Shown one piece after another: positions 62,901 to 64,000 of a DNA stretch of 64,000 bases; the first letter of the stretch is position 1; the number at the start of each line of letters is the position of its first letter. The DNA comes from Bugula neritina (Eukaryota > Bryozoa > Gymnolaemata > Cheilostomatida > Bugulidae). The translations under genes and the position numbers were made by a program. The stretch spans positions 25,715,628-25,779,627 of the forward strand of contig OZ037767.1 in NCBI GenBank assembly GCA_964035545.1, in the 5' to 3' direction. The notes under the pieces were generated by a model. That model worked only from the letters and a program-made list of their open reading frames with translations, had not been told where the DNA came from and ran no database searches.

Positions 62901-64000
62901 CACTGCGTCTTGTGGCTTCAAACATCAACTGAAATTTATACGGTAATAGTGCAGATTCTGGCCAATTCACTTATTGAAGTTTTGCTATTTCAGTCATTGT
63001 TTGGTTACACCATGTTATATTTAGATAATACCAAATTTGTACATGTTTTGGAAATGCTCAACGTTAAGAATATATACATGAAGTATCAGCACATATGATG
63101 ATACAAAGAGCATACACGTGATATGTCAACATATGGTAATATGAAGAATACACACGTTTCTAGCAATTATGTTAAAAATTTTCAGCTACTTCCAAGCTTT
63201 GAGAAGAGCTGAAAAGGTATTGGCATAATAATATAATATTATAATAACATGACAATATATTATCATGATAATGTGACAATATAATGACATGATAATATAA
63301 TATTATAACAACATCATAAGTACGCATGTCATCTAAAAGTCACTCACTCTAAACTTGGTGAAATATCTGAAAGGAATACTCTGTGACGTCCAGCCATTGG
63401 TAGGCTCATTGGTGTACCACAGCTCTTGGATGTTATCCCCTGCCACAGTCTGGATGACTACACGCAGGCTGCCGATATTGCTGCCGGCAACGCTGTACGA
63501 GAAGCTGACTGAGTGACAGGAACTTGGGTTTTCAATCAACTCAGTGAACAGCTTTGCAATATTCCCGAATACCTGCAAAAATAAAAACAAAATGCACATC
63601 TTGAAAACAAAAATTAAAAGAGTTGCGATACTATCATAACCCGGAAATAATTTAAAATAATATTATAATTTACTTCTGGAAATTATCTGCTATTCATATT
63701 ACTGTTGGGAAGATCTCCACAGTAAAAACCATAAAAACACTTCCTAATGACTGTTGAATGTTCAAATTTATTAAACGACTTTCGCCATACAAAGTAGACA
63801 AATTACGAATAAATCAGCTCCCAAATTTAATCATAAGTCAAGCTCAAGATTTTGTTACATAATATTTGTCACCTGTGAGGCGCTGTCAACAAATAGGAAA
63901 AACCCGCTGCCAGACGTGTCTTGCTCAGGAACTCGGCTGGCATCAAACCCACCGACAGTTTGCCACATGAAGTCCTGTGCTGGAGGTTGGCTGAATAGAC
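56926..64000 (-). CDS. MAM/CUB-domain single-pass receptor (5' end outside window)
   Basis: Exons on the minus strand, 5' to 3': >64000-63873, 63572-63348, 62928-62799, 62540-62359, 62020-61816, 61669-61482, 61047-60921, 60707-60492, 60216-60038, 59478-59253, 59080-58922, 58636-58607, 58132-58019, 57527-57414, 57140-56926 (stop). All phases agree. Order of domains: a MAM domain (DFMWQT, GFFLFVDSA, ALDDISI), a CUB domain (ITSPNYPSFYPSDF...HTW), a Thr-rich linker, a second MAM (CQFDTSNLCGL, SDFNW, ALDDIRV), a second CUB (KSPLYPSSYPSSYAHTW, FHFGWFL), one membrane helix (LPILFACLLAVALIIVIIVCL), then a cytoplasmic tail of about 165 residues. MAM and CUB domains mediate extracellular adhesion or ligand binding. 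The tail is tyrosine-rich (YINM, YENE, YLNN), suggesting adaptor binding. The 61669-61482 exon has no ATG of its own and is found only through domain match. I know no named orthologue. Confidence 0.88.
58607..58636 (-). other. 30-base microexon encoding the YINM motif
   Basis: Flanked by acceptor CTAG and donor GTACGT, this exon reads RYINMGTAG in phase with both neighbours (phase 1 in, phase 1 out). Being a multiple of three it can be skipped without changing frame. It adds a tyrosine that fits both YxN (Grb2) and YxxM (PI3-kinase) SH2 patterns, directly after the juxtamembrane segment. Confidence 0.6.
59620..59720 (+). mobile_element. Fragment of MITE family B
   Basis: GTGGGTGCAGTAATGGAGAA followed by ATTGAGAGAGCC and TGTTCTAGATTAGAAATGTAG matches the left half of the 24039-24430 element. 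It lies in the intron splitting the second CUB domain of the MAM/CUB receptor. Confidence 0.68.
60760..60900. repeat. 22-base AT-rich tandem repeat
   Basis: About five copies of GGTTTAATATAATAGTATAA plus two bases lie between the acceptor at 60708 and the donor at 60920 of the MAM/CUB gene, filling a short intron. Confidence 0.8.
61720..61806. repeat. (AGT)n trinucleotide repeat
   Basis: Interrupted AGT/AGC/AAT triplets lie close to the donor of the 62020-61816 exon of the MAM/CUB gene. Confidence 0.9.
62575..62690. repeat. Degenerate 20-25-base intronic repeat
   Basis: About four to five copies of TATTATCCCCACATTAACATAC-like units, C-rich against the AT-rich background, lie upstream (gene strand) of the first CUB exon. 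Confidence 0.65.

Overview
This is an AT-rich animal (metazoan) nuclear DNA window. Coding sequence is broken into short exons with GT/AG junctions, introns run from about 100 bases to 5 kb, and the proteins are animal signalling proteins (receptor tyrosine kinase, Dbl-family RhoGEF, MAM/CUB receptor, Golgi sulfotransferase). I cannot fix the phylum from the sequence. An invertebrate is likely, and a sponge or other early-branching lineage is plausible. All gene models below were assembled by hand from reading frame, splice signals and intron-phase agreement. No transcript evidence was available.

Layout: (1) 166-18465, + strand: a ROS1/Sevenless-type receptor tyrosine kinase whose N-terminus lies outside the window. 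It has a propeller remnant, about five fibronectin III domains, one membrane segment, a kinase domain, and a long tail carrying eight repeated tyrosine motifs. (2) 19580-23607, - strand: a type II Golgi sulfotransferase of the CHST15 kind, tail-to-tail with the kinase gene. One exon has a reading-frame conflict at a homopolymer. (3) 24874-29544, - strand: a six-exon gene for a basic, probably nuclear protein I do not recognise. Its N-terminus repeats the first residues of histone H3. (4) 29545-35208: a 5.7 kb gene-poor spacer. (5) 35209-50962, + strand: a 20-exon ephexin-type RhoGEF (DH-PH-SH3) with a long disordered N-terminal half. Many of its introns hold minisatellites, and one of these is a tandem array of 3' splice sites. 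(6) 52665-55977, + strand: a five-exon C2H2-type zinc-finger protein. (7) 56926-64000, - strand: the 3' part of a MAM-CUB-MAM-CUB single-pass receptor whose cytoplasmic tail has several YxN tyrosine motifs.

The repeat content includes two copies of one inverted-repeat MITE family, a second Tc1/pogo-like MITE family with one near-complete copy and several fragments, tRNA-derived SINE copies, and many intronic minisatellites. Three genes (kinase receptor, RhoGEF, MAM/CUB receptor) are all of the tyrosine-signalling type. Whether their proximity means anything is only speculation. I see no bacterial operon, CRISPR array, rRNA or confident tRNA gene.
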